The position numbers and the translations under genes were made by a program. 64,000 nt of DNA, taken from the NCBI RefSeq assembly GCF_003287875.1, contig NZ_QMKK01000052.1, forward strand, positions 62,001-126,000, written 5' to 3'. Below are positions 34,640 through 42,977 of the stretch, in pieces; the stretch's first letter is position 1, and every line of letters starts with the position of its first letter. Origin of the DNA: Martinezella tropici. GTDB taxonomy: Bacteria > Pseudomonadota > Alphaproteobacteria > Rhizobiales > Rhizobiaceae. Under the pieces are notes generated by a model. It did not search any database. It saw only the letters and a list, made by a program, of their open reading frames with translations, and had not been told where the DNA came from.

Positions 34640-35305
34640 TCAGTTTTGGACCACAGCACTTCGCCCGAGACGAGGTTCCGTTCCTACAAGCAGTCGCTGA
34701 ATGTTCGTGCGATGGCGCACTATCACGTAAAGGCTGCCGGCGATCACCAGCAACCGATAGGGCAATGGCTGCTCCAGGCAGCAGACCAGGGCAATCGCAG
34801 TCAAGGCTGCCAGGATTGATCCCAGAGAAACAATCCGAAAAATAGCCAACGCAACGCCAAAAACCGTCACTGCACCCAATCCCACCGGCCAGGCTATCGC
34901 CAGCAACAGGCCAAGTCCCGTTGCGACGGATTTGCCGCCTCTAAAATTCAGCCATATCGGGCGGCTATGCCCCAGCAATGCGGCAAGTCCTGCCAAACAA
35001 ACAGCCCATGGAACCAAGCTTTGCTGGCTCTGCGGACCAAGCATGGTCGGCAGCGTATAGAGCCAGGGATAGAACCAACGGGCAAAGACGATTGCCGCGG
35101 CACCTTTCAGCACATCGACCAGGAGCACCACCAAGGCCGGCCATTTCCCAAGGGTCCGCAATACGTTCGTTGCGCCGGTGGACTTGGAGCCGAGTTCCCG
35201 AATATCAACGCCCTTGAGCAGTCTCCCTGCCAGATAGCCCGTGGGTATGGAGCCCAAGAGATAGGCGATCGCTAATCCTGCGACGCTTGCTATCCAGAAA
35301 TCCAT
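34640..35305 (-). CDS. plsY: Glycerol-3-phosphate acyltransferase PlsY, cyanobacterial-like
   Basis: Transfers an acyl group from acyl-phosphate to glycerol-3-phosphate, the first step of phospholipid synthesis. The 221-residue membrane protein has all three PlsY motifs: AYLLGSIPTGYLAGRLLKG, the GSKSTGATNVLRTLGKWPA loop, and the FRGGKSVATGLG phosphate loop, then RIVSLGSI and YVIVRHRTNIQRLLVGTEPR at the end. The KSTGATNVLRTLGKWPA form resembles cyanobacterial enzymes rather than the usual rhizobial one (GNIGATNVLRTG). GAGGTG before ATG 35305 fixes the start. It sits in a patchy region, which supports horizontal gain. Confidence 0.88.
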   Translation of the reverse strand: MDFWIASVAGLAIAYLLGSIPTGYLAGRLLKGVDIRELGSKSTGATNVLRTLGKWPALVVLLVDVLKGAAAIVFARWFYPWLYTLPTMLGPQSQQSLVPWAVCLAGLAALLGHSRPIWLNFRGGKSVATGLGLLLAIAWPVGLGAVTVFGVALAIFRIVSLGSILAALTAIALVCCLEQPLPYRLLVIAGSLYVIVRHRTNIQRLLVGTEPRLGRSAVVQN

Positions 35306-35320
35306 GAGTGTCACCTCTGT

Positions 35321-35692
35321 CTAAGTCTTTGCCGGTAGCACCGGCCGCAGGAAAGTTCGCTCGTAGCTGATGAATGGCGGATTCTTTCCGAAGCGTTCGT
35401 TTGCGGCAATTCCGTCCGGATCGGCTGCAACACGCTCGCGGTATTGCAGGTAGGTTGTCTCATCCGGAAATGTGAATAGTGCGACCGCTATGTCGCCGGG
35501 GCCTTCTTCACTTATGCCCGGGAAGCTCACTCCGGCCTCTGCCGGCTTGTCCCGGGGTAGGAAATAGCCGTGATGTGTTCCGCCATGGCGTTCGATGAGC
35601 TCAATCCAAATCCGGCTGTAAGCTTCGAATTCCGAAATTCTGCGATGATCGATGCGGTAGCGAACTTCGCACGTAACCGGGCTTTTGAGCAT
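35321..35692 (-). CDS. NIPSNAP-domain protein
   Basis: A 123-residue ferredoxin-like alpha/beta-barrel protein: EVRYRIDHRRISEFEAYSRI, then IELIERHGGTHHGYFLP and ALFTFPDETTYLQYRERV with NPPFISYERTFLRP at the end. This matches the NIPSNAP family, of unknown molecular function. It is 15 bases upstream of plsY on the same strand and probably shares its transcript. No strong ribosome site is visible before ATG 35692. Confidence 0.78.
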   Translation of the reverse strand: MLKSPVTCEVRYRIDHRRISEFEAYSRIWIELIERHGGTHHGYFLPRDKPAEAGVSFPGISEEGPGDIAVALFTFPDETTYLQYRERVAADPDGIAANERFGKNPPFISYERTFLRPVLPAKT

Positions 35693-36059
35693 TGAAAGAT
35701 CATTTCTTTAGGTCACAAGCAGGCACCAGGAATCCTGCGTCCAATCGACCGTGATACCTTATGTCATGGCGCACTCTTCCGGAATAGACTGCTCGCAATT
35801 GCTGCTCCCGCCGAAAGCGACCGACGATGACGAGGACTTTCGCCTGTGTTTGACAACGCCCGCATGGAAATCTCTGAACACCGCAGCCGAATCCCGCATT
35901 GAAGCCACGGCTTGGCATATCTGCCCCGCGCTTTTTGCTATTCCCTTCCTGTCATAGACGTGTTACCAGCCCTCGCCAACTTCCAAGCAACACTTGCAAG
36001 ATCGCCCGGTAGACGATTCGTTCCGGGCTTTCCTGTTTTCACAGACGAAGGAATTGGCC
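35693..36059. other. Unresolved stretch before guaB
   Basis: No gene here is convincing. A 72-codon minus-strand frame (35700-35918, ATG behind GGGGCAGAT) ends 7 bases before the NIPSNAP start and could be a small unknown gene or a relic. An overlapping plus-strand frame (35751-35957) is equally weak. The guaB promoter and leader lie at the right end. Confidence 0.35.
36004..36038 (+). terminator. GC hairpin with T-rich tail in the guaB leader
   Basis: GCCCGG (36004-36009) pairs with CCGGGC (36023-36028), followed by TTTCCTGTTTT. It ends 21 bases before the guaB start, so it may terminate an upstream transcript or act as an attenuator. Confidence 0.45.
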
Positions 36060-37544
36060 ATGGCACGCATTATTGAAACGTCAACCGGGTTGGATGCCCT
36101 CACATTCGACGACGTGCTCCTGCAGCCGGGACACTCCGAGGTCATGCCCGGCCAGACGAATATCGCCACCCGCATCGCCCAGGACATCGAGCTTAACCTG
36201 CCGATCCTCTCTGCCGCCATGGACACGGTGACGGAAAGCCGTCTGGCGATCGCCATGGCTCAGGCCGGCGGCATGGGTGTTATCCACCGCAACCTGACGC
36301 CGGTGCAGCAGGCCGAAGAGGTCCGCCAGGTCAAGAAGTTCGAAAGCGGCATGGTGATCAATCCGGTCACCATCGGCCCGGACGCAACGCTTGCCGAAGC
36401 GCTGAGCCTGATGAAGGCGCATGGTATTTCCGGCATCCCGGTCGTCGAAAAGTCGCATCGCCTGGTGGGCATCCTCACCAACCGCGACGTCCGCTTCGCT
36501 TCCGACCCCTCGCAGAAGATCTACGAGCTGATGACCCGCGAAAATCTGGTCACGGTCACGGAAAGCGTTCAGCAGCAGGAAGCCAAGCGCCTGCTGCACA
36601 AGCACCGCATCGAAAAGCTGCTTGTCGTTGACGCTGACAGCCGTCTGGTCGGTTTGATCACCGTCAAGGACATCGAAAAGTCGCAGCTCAACCCGAACGC
36701 TTCGAAGGATGCGCAGGGCCGCCTGCGCGCCGCTGCCGCGATCAGCGTCGGCGACGATGGTTATGAGCGCGCCGAACGCCTGATCGATGCCGGCGTCGAC
36801 CTTCTGGTCGTCGATACCGCACATGGTCATTCGCAGCGCGTTCTCGATGCCGTTACCCGCGTCAAGAAGCTTTCCAACTCCGTCCGCATCATGGCCGGCA
36901 ATGTCGCCACCTATGACGGCACGCGCGCGCTGATCGATGCCGGCGCGGATGCCGTCAAGGTCGGTATCGGTCCCGGCTCCATCTGCACGACCCGTATCGT
37001 CGCCGGCGTCGGCGTGCCGCAGCTTGCCGCCATCATGTCGGCCGTTCAGGCCGCGCAGGATCAGAACATCCCCGTGATCGCCGATGGCGGCATCAAGTTC
37101 TCCGGCGACCTCGCAAAGGCGATCGCCGCCGGCGCTTCCGCCGCGATGATCGGCTCGCTGCTCGCTGGCACGGATGAAAGCCCGGGCGAGGTCTATCTCT
37201 ACCAGGGCCGTTCCTTCAAGGCCTATCGCGGCATGGGCTCCGTCGGCGCCATGGCGCGCGGCTCGGCAGACCGCTATTTCCAGGCCGAGGTTCGCGACAC
37301 GCTGAAGCTCGTGCCGGAAGGCATCGAAGGCCAGGTTCCCTATAAGGGGCCGGTCTCTGGTGTGCTGCATCAGCTTGCAGGCGGCCTCAAGGCAGCCATG
37401 GGCTATGTTGGCGGCGCCGATCTCAAGGATTTCCAGGAACGCGCCACCTTCGTGCGCATCTCCGGCGCGGGCTTGCGCGAAAGCCACGCCCACGATGTCA
37501 CGATCACCCGCGAAAGCCCGAACTATCCGGGCGCAGGCGGCTGA
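36060..37544 (+). CDS. guaB: Inosine-5'-monophosphate dehydrogenase
   Basis: Oxidises IMP to XMP, the committed step to GMP. The 494-residue protein has the catalytic barrel (LTFDDVLLQPGHSEV at the start), two CBS domains inserted at about residues 95-205 (GISGIPVVEKSHRLVGILTN and KLLVVDADSRLVGLITVKD), the active-site loop GPGSICTTRIVAGVG with its cysteine, and GGIKFSGDLAKAIAAGA. AAGGAA precedes ATG 36060. The S. meliloti counterpart lies in the same part of the chromosome as gshA and glc genes, as far as I recall. Confidence 0.95.
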   Translation: MARIIETSTGLDALTFDDVLLQPGHSEVMPGQTNIATRIAQDIELNLPILSAAMDTVTESRLAIAMAQAGGMGVIHRNLTPVQQAEEVRQVKKFESGMVINPVTIGPDATLAEALSLMKAHGISGIPVVEKSHRLVGILTNRDVRFASDPSQKIYELMTRENLVTVTESVQQQEAKRLLHKHRIEKLLVVDADSRLVGLITVKDIEKSQLNPNASKDAQGRLRAAAAISVGDDGYERAERLIDAGVDLLVVDTAHGHSQRVLDAVTRVKKLSNSVRIMAGNVATYDGTRALIDAGADAVKVGIGPGSICTTRIVAGVGVPQLAAIMSAVQAAQDQNIPVIADGGIKFSGDLAKAIAAGASAAMIGSLLAGTDESPGEVYLYQGRSFKAYRGMGSVGAMARGSADRYFQAEVRDTLKLVPEGIEGQVPYKGPVSGVLHQLAGGLKAAMGYVGGADLKDFQERATFVRISGAGLRESHAHDVTITRESPNYPGAGG

Positions 37545-37584
37545 TTGATGGCAGATCGCGCTCGGGATGATGCCAGGTCTTTAC

Positions 37585-37688
37585 TGCATAATTCCTTAAA
37601 TCGTGATCGATTTAAGGATAAAATTATGCAGCAGATTAAAAGTGCTGCAGCGACCTTTGCGTGTCACATATGACACGCGGCGCTGTAG
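37585..37688. repeat. Rhizobial double-hairpin intergenic repeat, copy 2
   Basis: The first arm, TGCATAATTCCTTAAA (37585-37600), is identical to copy 1; the second arm has a 4-base TAAA insertion before ATTATGCA. GCAGATTAAAAGTG follows, then a hairpin from CTGCAGCG to CGCTGTAG with an inner palindrome CGTGTCA-CATA-TGACACG. The end of the repeat overlaps the start of the next gene. Confidence 0.85.
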
Positions 37689-38242
37689 AGGGCCTGGCGG
37701 CGGTCCTCGCGGCTCTTTCGCTGGCACTCTTCGCCTGGATCTATGCCGGCTTCGTCAGGGCATTCAGCGATGCCGCAGCCGGCCAGCAGATGCTCGACGC
37801 ACGCGTCGGCGGTTATGAGCGCGACGATGTCATCGCCATGCTGCGCTATCTCAGGGATCATCCCGATCCGGCCGCCATCCTGCATTCCATGTATCTCGGG
37901 CCGGAGCTGATCTTTCCACTGGTACTGGGCGGCCTTTTGTTCTGCCTGCTGCGGCTGATCGGCCCCAGCGGTTTCTTTTTCGGCCGACCGATTCCACCAG
38001 GCGCGGCCACTGTCATTTTCTATCTGCCGATCTTTTATGCGGCCGTCGACTATGCCGAGAATATCGCCGGCCTCCTGCTTTATCCCCCTGCGATGCCATC
38101 GGACGAGACTGTGGCGCTTCTTGCAAGCGTACTGCCTGTTCTCGTCAGGCTGAAATTCCTGACGCTGGTGGTGACGGTTATTCTACTGGCCCGCTTCGCG
38201 ATTTTTCGTTACCTGTCGCCGGACGGCACGCGGCCGTCCTGA
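37670..38242 (+). CDS. Hypothetical membrane protein
   Basis: A 190-residue protein with about four transmembrane segments (LAAVLAALSLALFAWIYAGF, GPELIFPLVLGGLLFCLLRL, ATVIFYLPIFYAAVDYAENI, LVRLKFLTLVVTVILLARFA). I do not recognise the family. Both candidate starts, ATG 37670 and GTG 37661, lie within the preceding palindromic repeat, and neither has a ribosome site. It is followed after 42 bases by a MAPEG gene on the same strand. Confidence 0.7.
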   Translation: MTRGAVEGLAAVLAALSLALFAWIYAGFVRAFSDAAAGQQMLDARVGGYERDDVIAMLRYLRDHPDPAAILHSMYLGPELIFPLVLGGLLFCLLRLIGPSGFFFGRPIPPGAATVIFYLPIFYAAVDYAENIAGLLLYPPAMPSDETVALLASVLPVLVRLKFLTLVVTVILLARFAIFRYLSPDGTRPS

Positions 38243-38284
38243 TTGTCCCTATCGGCTTTCGGAAATTCCAAAGGAGTTGGCGGC

Positions 38285-38707
38285 GTGACCGGCTATGAAA
38301 TGTTTTGGCCCATGGTGGCGCATGCGGTATTGGTCTTCATCCTCTATGCTCTCCTCGGATGGCGTCGTCGCGTTCTCGTCAAGGCCGGCCGGATACAGCC
38401 TGTGAACTTTCGTGAGAACCATTCCGCCAATGAGCCGGCCGAAAGTCTGGTGGTGCGAAACAGTCTCGCCAATCAGTTCGAGCTTCCCTTGCTCTTCCAC
38501 GTCTGCTGCATCCTCCTTTACACCACTCAGGCCGATAATTTGCCGGCCGTGATCCTCGCCTGGATCTTCGTCGCCACGCGCTACGCTCATGCCTTCGTGC
38601 ATGTGACCAGCAACGACCTGCGTTATCGCAGCCCGCTCTTTGCTCTTGGCTTTGCGGCGCTCGTCGGCATGTGGGTCTGGCTCGCTATCTGGCTTGCCTT
38701 CTCCTGA
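38285..38707 (+). CDS. MAPEG-family membrane protein
   Basis: A 140-residue four-helix membrane protein of the eicosanoid/glutathione metabolism (MAPEG) family. It begins YEMFWPMVAHAVLVFILYALL and has NSLANQFELPLLFHVCCILLY, a conserved MAPEG segment, and TRYAHAFVHVTSNDLRYRSP. Bacterial members have glutathione transferase-like or unknown activity. GTG 38285 with AGGAG 9 bases upstream is the start; there is no good ATG. Confidence 0.78.
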   Translation: MTGYEMFWPMVAHAVLVFILYALLGWRRRVLVKAGRIQPVNFRENHSANEPAESLVVRNSLANQFELPLLFHVCCILLYTTQADNLPAVILAWIFVATRYAHAFVHVTSNDLRYRSPLFALGFAALVGMWVWLAIWLAFS

Positions 38708-38851
38708 CACCGCGCGTGTCGTCGCGGTAACAACCTGCGATAACGCATTTGTGTTTTACCTTACCCTCACGTCGCCATCCGCTGACCTATCTTGTCAACG
38801 AGTGGCTGGCCGCTTCGCGTCGGCTGCCGGGGAAACAGGGAGAAGAGGACT

Positions 38852-39733
38852 ATGAGCACGGAAAAGCCGGTCGTGACGCAGGCGATGATCAACGCCTATG
38901 ACGAGTACACGCATCTGACGCTCGATCGTCGGGGTTTCATGGAAAAGCTGACCAAGCTTGCGGGTTCTGCCGGGACCGCCGCCGCGATTGCGCCGCTGCT
39001 TGCCGCCAACAAGGCGAGCGCCGAGGTCATTGCCGCCAATGACGGCAGGCTGGAGGCGAAGGATGTGACTTTTGCCGGCAGCAAGGGCGAAATGAAAGGC
39101 TATCTCGTTCGTCCGAAAGATGCGGCCGGCAAGCTCGGTGGCGTCATCGTCATCCATGAGAATCGCGGTCTCAATCCGCATATCCGCGATGTGGCCCGCC
39201 GTGTGGCGCTGGAAGGTTTCGTGGCGCTGGCGCCGGATTTCCTCTCTCCGCTCGGCGGCACGCCGGAGGATGAAGACAAGGCACGCGACATGTTCACCAA
39301 TCTCGATCCAACGCTGACGGCCGCCAATGCCGAAGCGAGTCTCGCCTATCTCGCCAAGGCCGATGGCGCCAATGGCAAGGTCGGCGCTGTCGGCTTCTGC
39401 TGGGGCGGTGGTCTCGTCAATCGTTTCGCGACAATCTCGCCTGAGCTGAAGGCAGGCGTCGCCTATTACGGCGCACAGCCGCCGGCAAGCGATGTGCCCA
39501 AGATCAGGGCCGCTCTGCTCTTGCATTATGCCGGCCTCGACGATCGCATCAATGCCGGTATCGATGCCTATCGCAAGGAGCTGCAGGCGGGCGGCAAGAC
39601 CTTCGAGATCTTCGTCTATGACGGCGTCAACCATGCCTTCAACAATGACACTTCGGCCGCGCGCTACGACAGGAAGGCGGCCGATCTCGCTTGGGGCAGG
39701 ACGGTCGATTTTCTGAAGAAATATGTATCGTAA
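38852..39733 (+). CDS. Dienelactone hydrolase-family protein with Tat-like signal
   Basis: A 293-residue alpha/beta hydrolase. The N-terminus has a twin-arginine motif (DRRGFMEKLTKLAGSAGTAA) followed by a hydrophobic stretch and an ASA cleavage site near residue 55, so export is likely. The catalytic triad has cysteine as nucleophile (GFCWGGGLV), Asp in HYAGLDDRINAG and His in DGVNHAFNNDTS. This resembles YghX-type dienelactone hydrolases. ATG 38852 follows GAAGAGGA. It is a single gene. Confidence 0.85.
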   Translation: MSTEKPVVTQAMINAYDEYTHLTLDRRGFMEKLTKLAGSAGTAAAIAPLLAANKASAEVIAANDGRLEAKDVTFAGSKGEMKGYLVRPKDAAGKLGGVIVIHENRGLNPHIRDVARRVALEGFVALAPDFLSPLGGTPEDEDKARDMFTNLDPTLTAANAEASLAYLAKADGANGKVGAVGFCWGGGLVNRFATISPELKAGVAYYGAQPPASDVPKIRAALLLHYAGLDDRINAGIDAYRKELQAGGKTFEIFVYDGVNHAFNNDTSAARYDRKAADLAWGRTVDFLKKYVS

Positions 39734-39939
39734 CGACGCAAGTCATTGATAGCGGCTTGCCAGCCATCCGCGGATTACCGAGGTCGAAACCATGTTCCGG
39801 CCTCGATTTTCATAATAGCGATGGCACCTAAGTGATGATTAAAATTGGACTTTTCCCGTTTACGCGCATTGAACGCGTCTGGTGTCATAGCCTCTGCCGT
39901 GTCCAGCGTCGTTGAGTATGAAAATGAAACGGGGAAAGA

Positions 39940-40572
39940 ATGAATCCGGACAGGCCTGACCGCGTCACGTTCCGCAAAAGGCCGCAGCAGGAGCGAAGCA
40001 TTCAACGCGTCGACGCCATCCTGTCGGTCGCAGCCAGGCTGATCGCCGAAAAGGGCGTCAGTGCGATGAAGATGACCGAACTTGCCGCGGTCGCGGGAAT
40101 TCCGATCGGTTCAGTCTACCAATATTTTCCGGATAAGGCCGCGATCGTCGGAGCGCTGCTTGATCGGCACTCCCGGCTGATCCAGCAAAAGGTCGGGGAA
40201 GCCTTTGCGACCGTAACATCGCTGGATCATGCCATCGACCTCGTCTGCGGCATGATCGATTGGTACTACCACGAATTCCGCAGCGATCCCGCATATCTCG
40301 GCGTCTGGCTCGGCACGGATATCGACAGGGATATCCTGAAGCTCAACATCGCGCACAGCAATCGTGTCGCCGAAATTTTCCTTGAGAGTATTCTGCCTTT
40401 CCTGCCGGCCGAAAGCCGCATCGACTTGACGGCGCGCACTCAGCTCTTCAGCCATCTGATCGGCGCATCCGTCCGCTTTGCCATCATGAGCGACAATGAG
40501 ATGGCCGTGCGCATGCTCCATGAATGGAAACAGGTGATCCGCACTACTTTGCTGGCGGAGCCGGCACTGTAA
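39940..40572 (+). CDS. TetR-family transcriptional regulator
   Basis: A 210-residue regulator. The DNA-binding domain is at residues 20-70 (RVDAILSVAARLIAEKGVSA, MTELAAVAGIPIGSVYQYFP then DKAAIVGALLDRH), with a longer ligand domain after it. GGGGAAAGA precedes ATG 39940. Neither neighbour is divergent from it in a telling way, so the target is unclear. The 206 bases before it hold no other feature I can support. Confidence 0.85.
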   Translation: MNPDRPDRVTFRKRPQQERSIQRVDAILSVAARLIAEKGVSAMKMTELAAVAGIPIGSVYQYFPDKAAIVGALLDRHSRLIQQKVGEAFATVTSLDHAIDLVCGMIDWYYHEFRSDPAYLGVWLGTDIDRDILKLNIAHSNRVAEIFLESILPFLPAESRIDLTARTQLFSHLIGASVRFAIMSDNEMAVRMLHEWKQVIRTTLLAEPAL

Positions 40573-40608
40573 TCGTGACCGAAAGTGATTGGTTGGTGAG
40601 CGCTGAGA

Positions 40609-41562
40609 TCACCAACCCGGCAGAATATGCCCGGCGCGCAGCCGCGGATAGAAGCGCGTATAGGTCTTCACCTCGCCATCGAGGTCATCGTCGACCGCAG
40701 CTGGCGTGATGTTGTCCAGGCAGGCCGAGATATGGGCGGTGATCGCGTTCATCAATGAAACGGAAAGCCCAGGACGTTTCATGATGCCGATCTGCACTGG
40801 CGGCAGCGGCGGGAAGCCATCAGCCTGAGTCAGCACCTTCATGCCAGTCCTGAGCGCCGATTCCGGCATGACCGAAACCGCCATCCCGGCGAGCACGGCT
40901 GCGGCAACGACGGTGCAGGACCAGCTGGTGAACAGGATCTGATAGTCGCGGCCGCCGGCATCGAGAGCCGAGCAGGCAAGCTGGCGCCACTGGCAGTCGC
41001 GCCGCCCGACGGCGAGCGGAATGGGCGCATCGTCGCGCAGCGGGTGATTGGCCGAGCCGACCCAGCAGAGCGGCTCCGTTCGAACCACATCGGACATGCG
41101 TTCGCGCGGATTATGGGTAACCAGTGCGATGTCGAGTTCACCGCGATGCATGCGCTCGGCGAGATCGACCGAAGGTTCGCAGACGATATAGAGCTCGACA
41201 TTCGGATGCGTCTTGGCGAAGCGGCCGATGATCTCCGGCATATAGCGGTCGGCGTAATCGTCCGGCGTGCCGATGCGCAGCGTGCCTTCGAGACGATTGT
41301 CGTCGAAAGCGGCCATCGCCTCATTGTTCAGGCGAATGATGCGGCGGGCGTAGTTCAGCAGCTTTTCGCCCTCGGCCGTCAGGCGGTTGCCGCGCCCGTC
41401 CTTGATGAAAAGCTGCTTGCCGACGCGCTCTTCCAGCCGTCGCATCTGCATGGAAACGGCCGATTGCGTCTTGAACACCCGGTCGGCCGCCTTGGTGAAA
41501 CTGCCGGAATCCACGATGGCGATGAAGGTCTGCAACTGATCGATATCAAGCGGCGCGGACAT
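40609..41562 (-). CDS. LysR-family regulator
   Basis: A 317-residue regulator of the LysR type: DIDQLQTFIAIVDSGSFTKA, FKTQSAVSMQMRRLEERVGK and LFIKDGRGNRLTAEGEKLLN make up the DNA-binding domain; the effector domain begins GTLRIGTPDDYADRYMPEII. It is divergent from the DUF1127 gene across 194 bases and may control it, which fits the frequent regulation of DUF1127 genes. Ligand unknown. Confidence 0.85.
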   Translation of the reverse strand: MSAPLDIDQLQTFIAIVDSGSFTKAADRVFKTQSAVSMQMRRLEERVGKQLFIKDGRGNRLTAEGEKLLNYARRIIRLNNEAMAAFDDNRLEGTLRIGTPDDYADRYMPEIIGRFAKTHPNVELYIVCEPSVDLAERMHRGELDIALVTHNPRERMSDVVRTEPLCWVGSANHPLRDDAPIPLAVGRRDCQWRQLACSALDAGGRDYQILFTSWSCTVVAAAVLAGMAVSVMPESALRTGMKVLTQADGFPPLPPVQIGIMKRPGLSVSLMNAITAHISACLDNITPAAVDDDLDGEVKTYTRFYPRLRAGHILPGW

Positions 41563-41756
41563 GAGTTCACCTATAAAGGAGTTTGATAGTTATCATTAGA
41601 AACATTCGTTGGACTGATCAATAGGGCTTTGGCATCTTCTGAATGCAATTCAGCATACCAATCGAACAGAACTCTTGTCGAACTCCTCCCGGCCTGCGCC
41701 CCTTTTCCGGATCATCGGAAAGGGGCTCTGCCGGCGTGTGCCCCAAGGAAAGGACC

Positions 41757-42059
41757 ATGGAAATGCGCACGATAGATCGGACCCTTGACCTCGGCCCTGC
41801 AACGCCATCGCTGTCACTGACGGCACGCATGATGCTTGCTTTTGTCAATGTGGCATCCATCTGGCGCGCAATCCGAAATCGTCGGGAAATCCACTATCTC
41901 AATGAGCTGAACGATGCTCAGCTGCGGGACATCGGCCTGACAAGGCAGGATCTCGACGCTGCGCTGACCACCTCGACCTTCTTCGAGGATCCGTCCAGCC
42001 ATCTGACCAATTCCGCGCGTCGCTGCACGCGCCCCTCCGCCTTCAGCTTTCGCGGCTGA
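41757..42059 (+). CDS. DUF1127 (YjiS-like) small protein
   Basis: A 100-residue protein with a DUF1127 domain in the middle: IWRAIRNRREIHYLNELNDA, QLRDIGLTRQDLDAAL. The Arg-rich DUF1127 module binds RNA or influences sRNA/phosphate and arginine metabolism in some alphaproteobacteria. ATG 41757 lies right after AAGGAAAGG; the frame is open upstream but without a ribosome site. A strong terminator follows. Confidence 0.85.
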   Translation: MEMRTIDRTLDLGPATPSLSLTARMMLAFVNVASIWRAIRNRREIHYLNELNDAQLRDIGLTRQDLDAALTTSTFFEDPSSHLTNSARRCTRPSAFSFRG

Positions 42060-42111
42060 TATCGGACAAAAGTTTCCCCGCAGGGTGATAGCCAATAAGC
42101 CCTGCCTCTTT

Positions 42112-42147
42112 CCCGGTGTTCGGCCCAAGGCCAACACCGGGTTTTTT
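42112..42147 (+). terminator. Rho-independent terminator of the DUF1127 gene
   Basis: CCCGGTGTT (42112-42120) pairs with AACACCGGG (42133-42141), followed by six T. Confidence 0.88.
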
Positions 42148-42254
42148 CGTTTATGACCGTGCTTTCGCAATGGATCATACCCGGGCAAGTTGCCTCCGGT
42201 GGCAACTGTCTTATGTTCATGTGATCCGACAGCAGGGATTCGGCGACGGCAACG

Positions 42255-42827
42255 GTGATCTTCTTCCACTCTGTCTACGGCTTGCGCTCGCTTGAGCATG
42301 AGGCGGTGGAGCGCGTGCAGGCCGCGGGGCACAAGGCTTTCGCGCCGGATCTCTATGATGGGCTGATCGCCCGATCGATCGATGAGGGCTTTGAGTTCAA
42401 GGAGGAGATCGGCTGGCCGACGATCTGCGAGCGCGCAGAATGGGCGCTGGCCGGTTTACCCGCCTCGACCGTGCTTGCAGGTTTCTCGATGGGCGCCGCC
42501 GTCGCTGCAAGCCTCTGGCCGAAGCGGGAGAAGACCGCCGGCATCCTTTTCCTGCATGGCATTGCCTCCATCGCCGACAATGCCCGCAAGGGCCTACCGT
42601 TACAGCTTCATCTGGCCGATCCCGATCCGTTCGAACCAGAGGAAGAGGTTGCAAGCTGGCGGCAGGCCGTCACCAAGTCCGGCGTCGCGGCGGAGATCTT
42701 CCCGTATCCGGGTGGGGGCGGCCACCTCTACACCGATGCCAGCCTGCCAGATTATAACGCCCAGGCCGCCGATCTCACCTGGAAGCGTGTCATCGATTTC
42801 CTTGATGCCATCGACGCCAAGGGTTGA
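42255..42827 (+). CDS. Dienelactone hydrolase-family protein with serine nucleophile
   Basis: A 190-residue alpha/beta hydrolase, starting at GTG 42255. The nucleophile elbow is LAGFSMGAAVAA, so serine replaces the cysteine typical for dienelactone hydrolases; Asp is probably in HLADPDPFEP and His in PGGGGHLYTDASL. The family has broad esterase/lactonase potential. The ribosome site is weak. Confidence 0.75.
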   Translation: MIFFHSVYGLRSLEHEAVERVQAAGHKAFAPDLYDGLIARSIDEGFEFKEEIGWPTICERAEWALAGLPASTVLAGFSMGAAVAASLWPKREKTAGILFLHGIASIADNARKGLPLQLHLADPDPFEPEEEVASWRQAVTKSGVAAEIFPYPGGGGHLYTDASLPDYNAQAADLTWKRVIDFLDAIDAKG

Positions 42828-42977
42828 ACTTGCTCCTGACTTTGCGCGCCGGCCTTGAACTGAAGCTGCCGGTCGCCTAGTTTATGGGCATCCGCAATAC
42901 CAACAGGATGTGTGCAGCAATGGATTCCATCTCGACCGCAATGCCGTTCAGCCTTGCCATCGAGGACATTCTTGCTC

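Noticed and set aside
35693..36059. A guanine or purine riboswitch before guaB
   Set aside because: No purine-aptamer conserved core was found; only one simple GC hairpin is visible.
36081..37493. A 470-codon open frame on the minus strand opposite guaB
   Set aside because: Shadow of guaB, which has all the IMP dehydrogenase motifs; no protein-like pattern is seen in the antisense frame.
30300..37688. The two double-hairpin repeats as ends of one mobile island
   Set aside because: The interval includes the core gene guaB, and such repeats are scattered singly through rhizobial genomes, so they are unlikely to be island ends.
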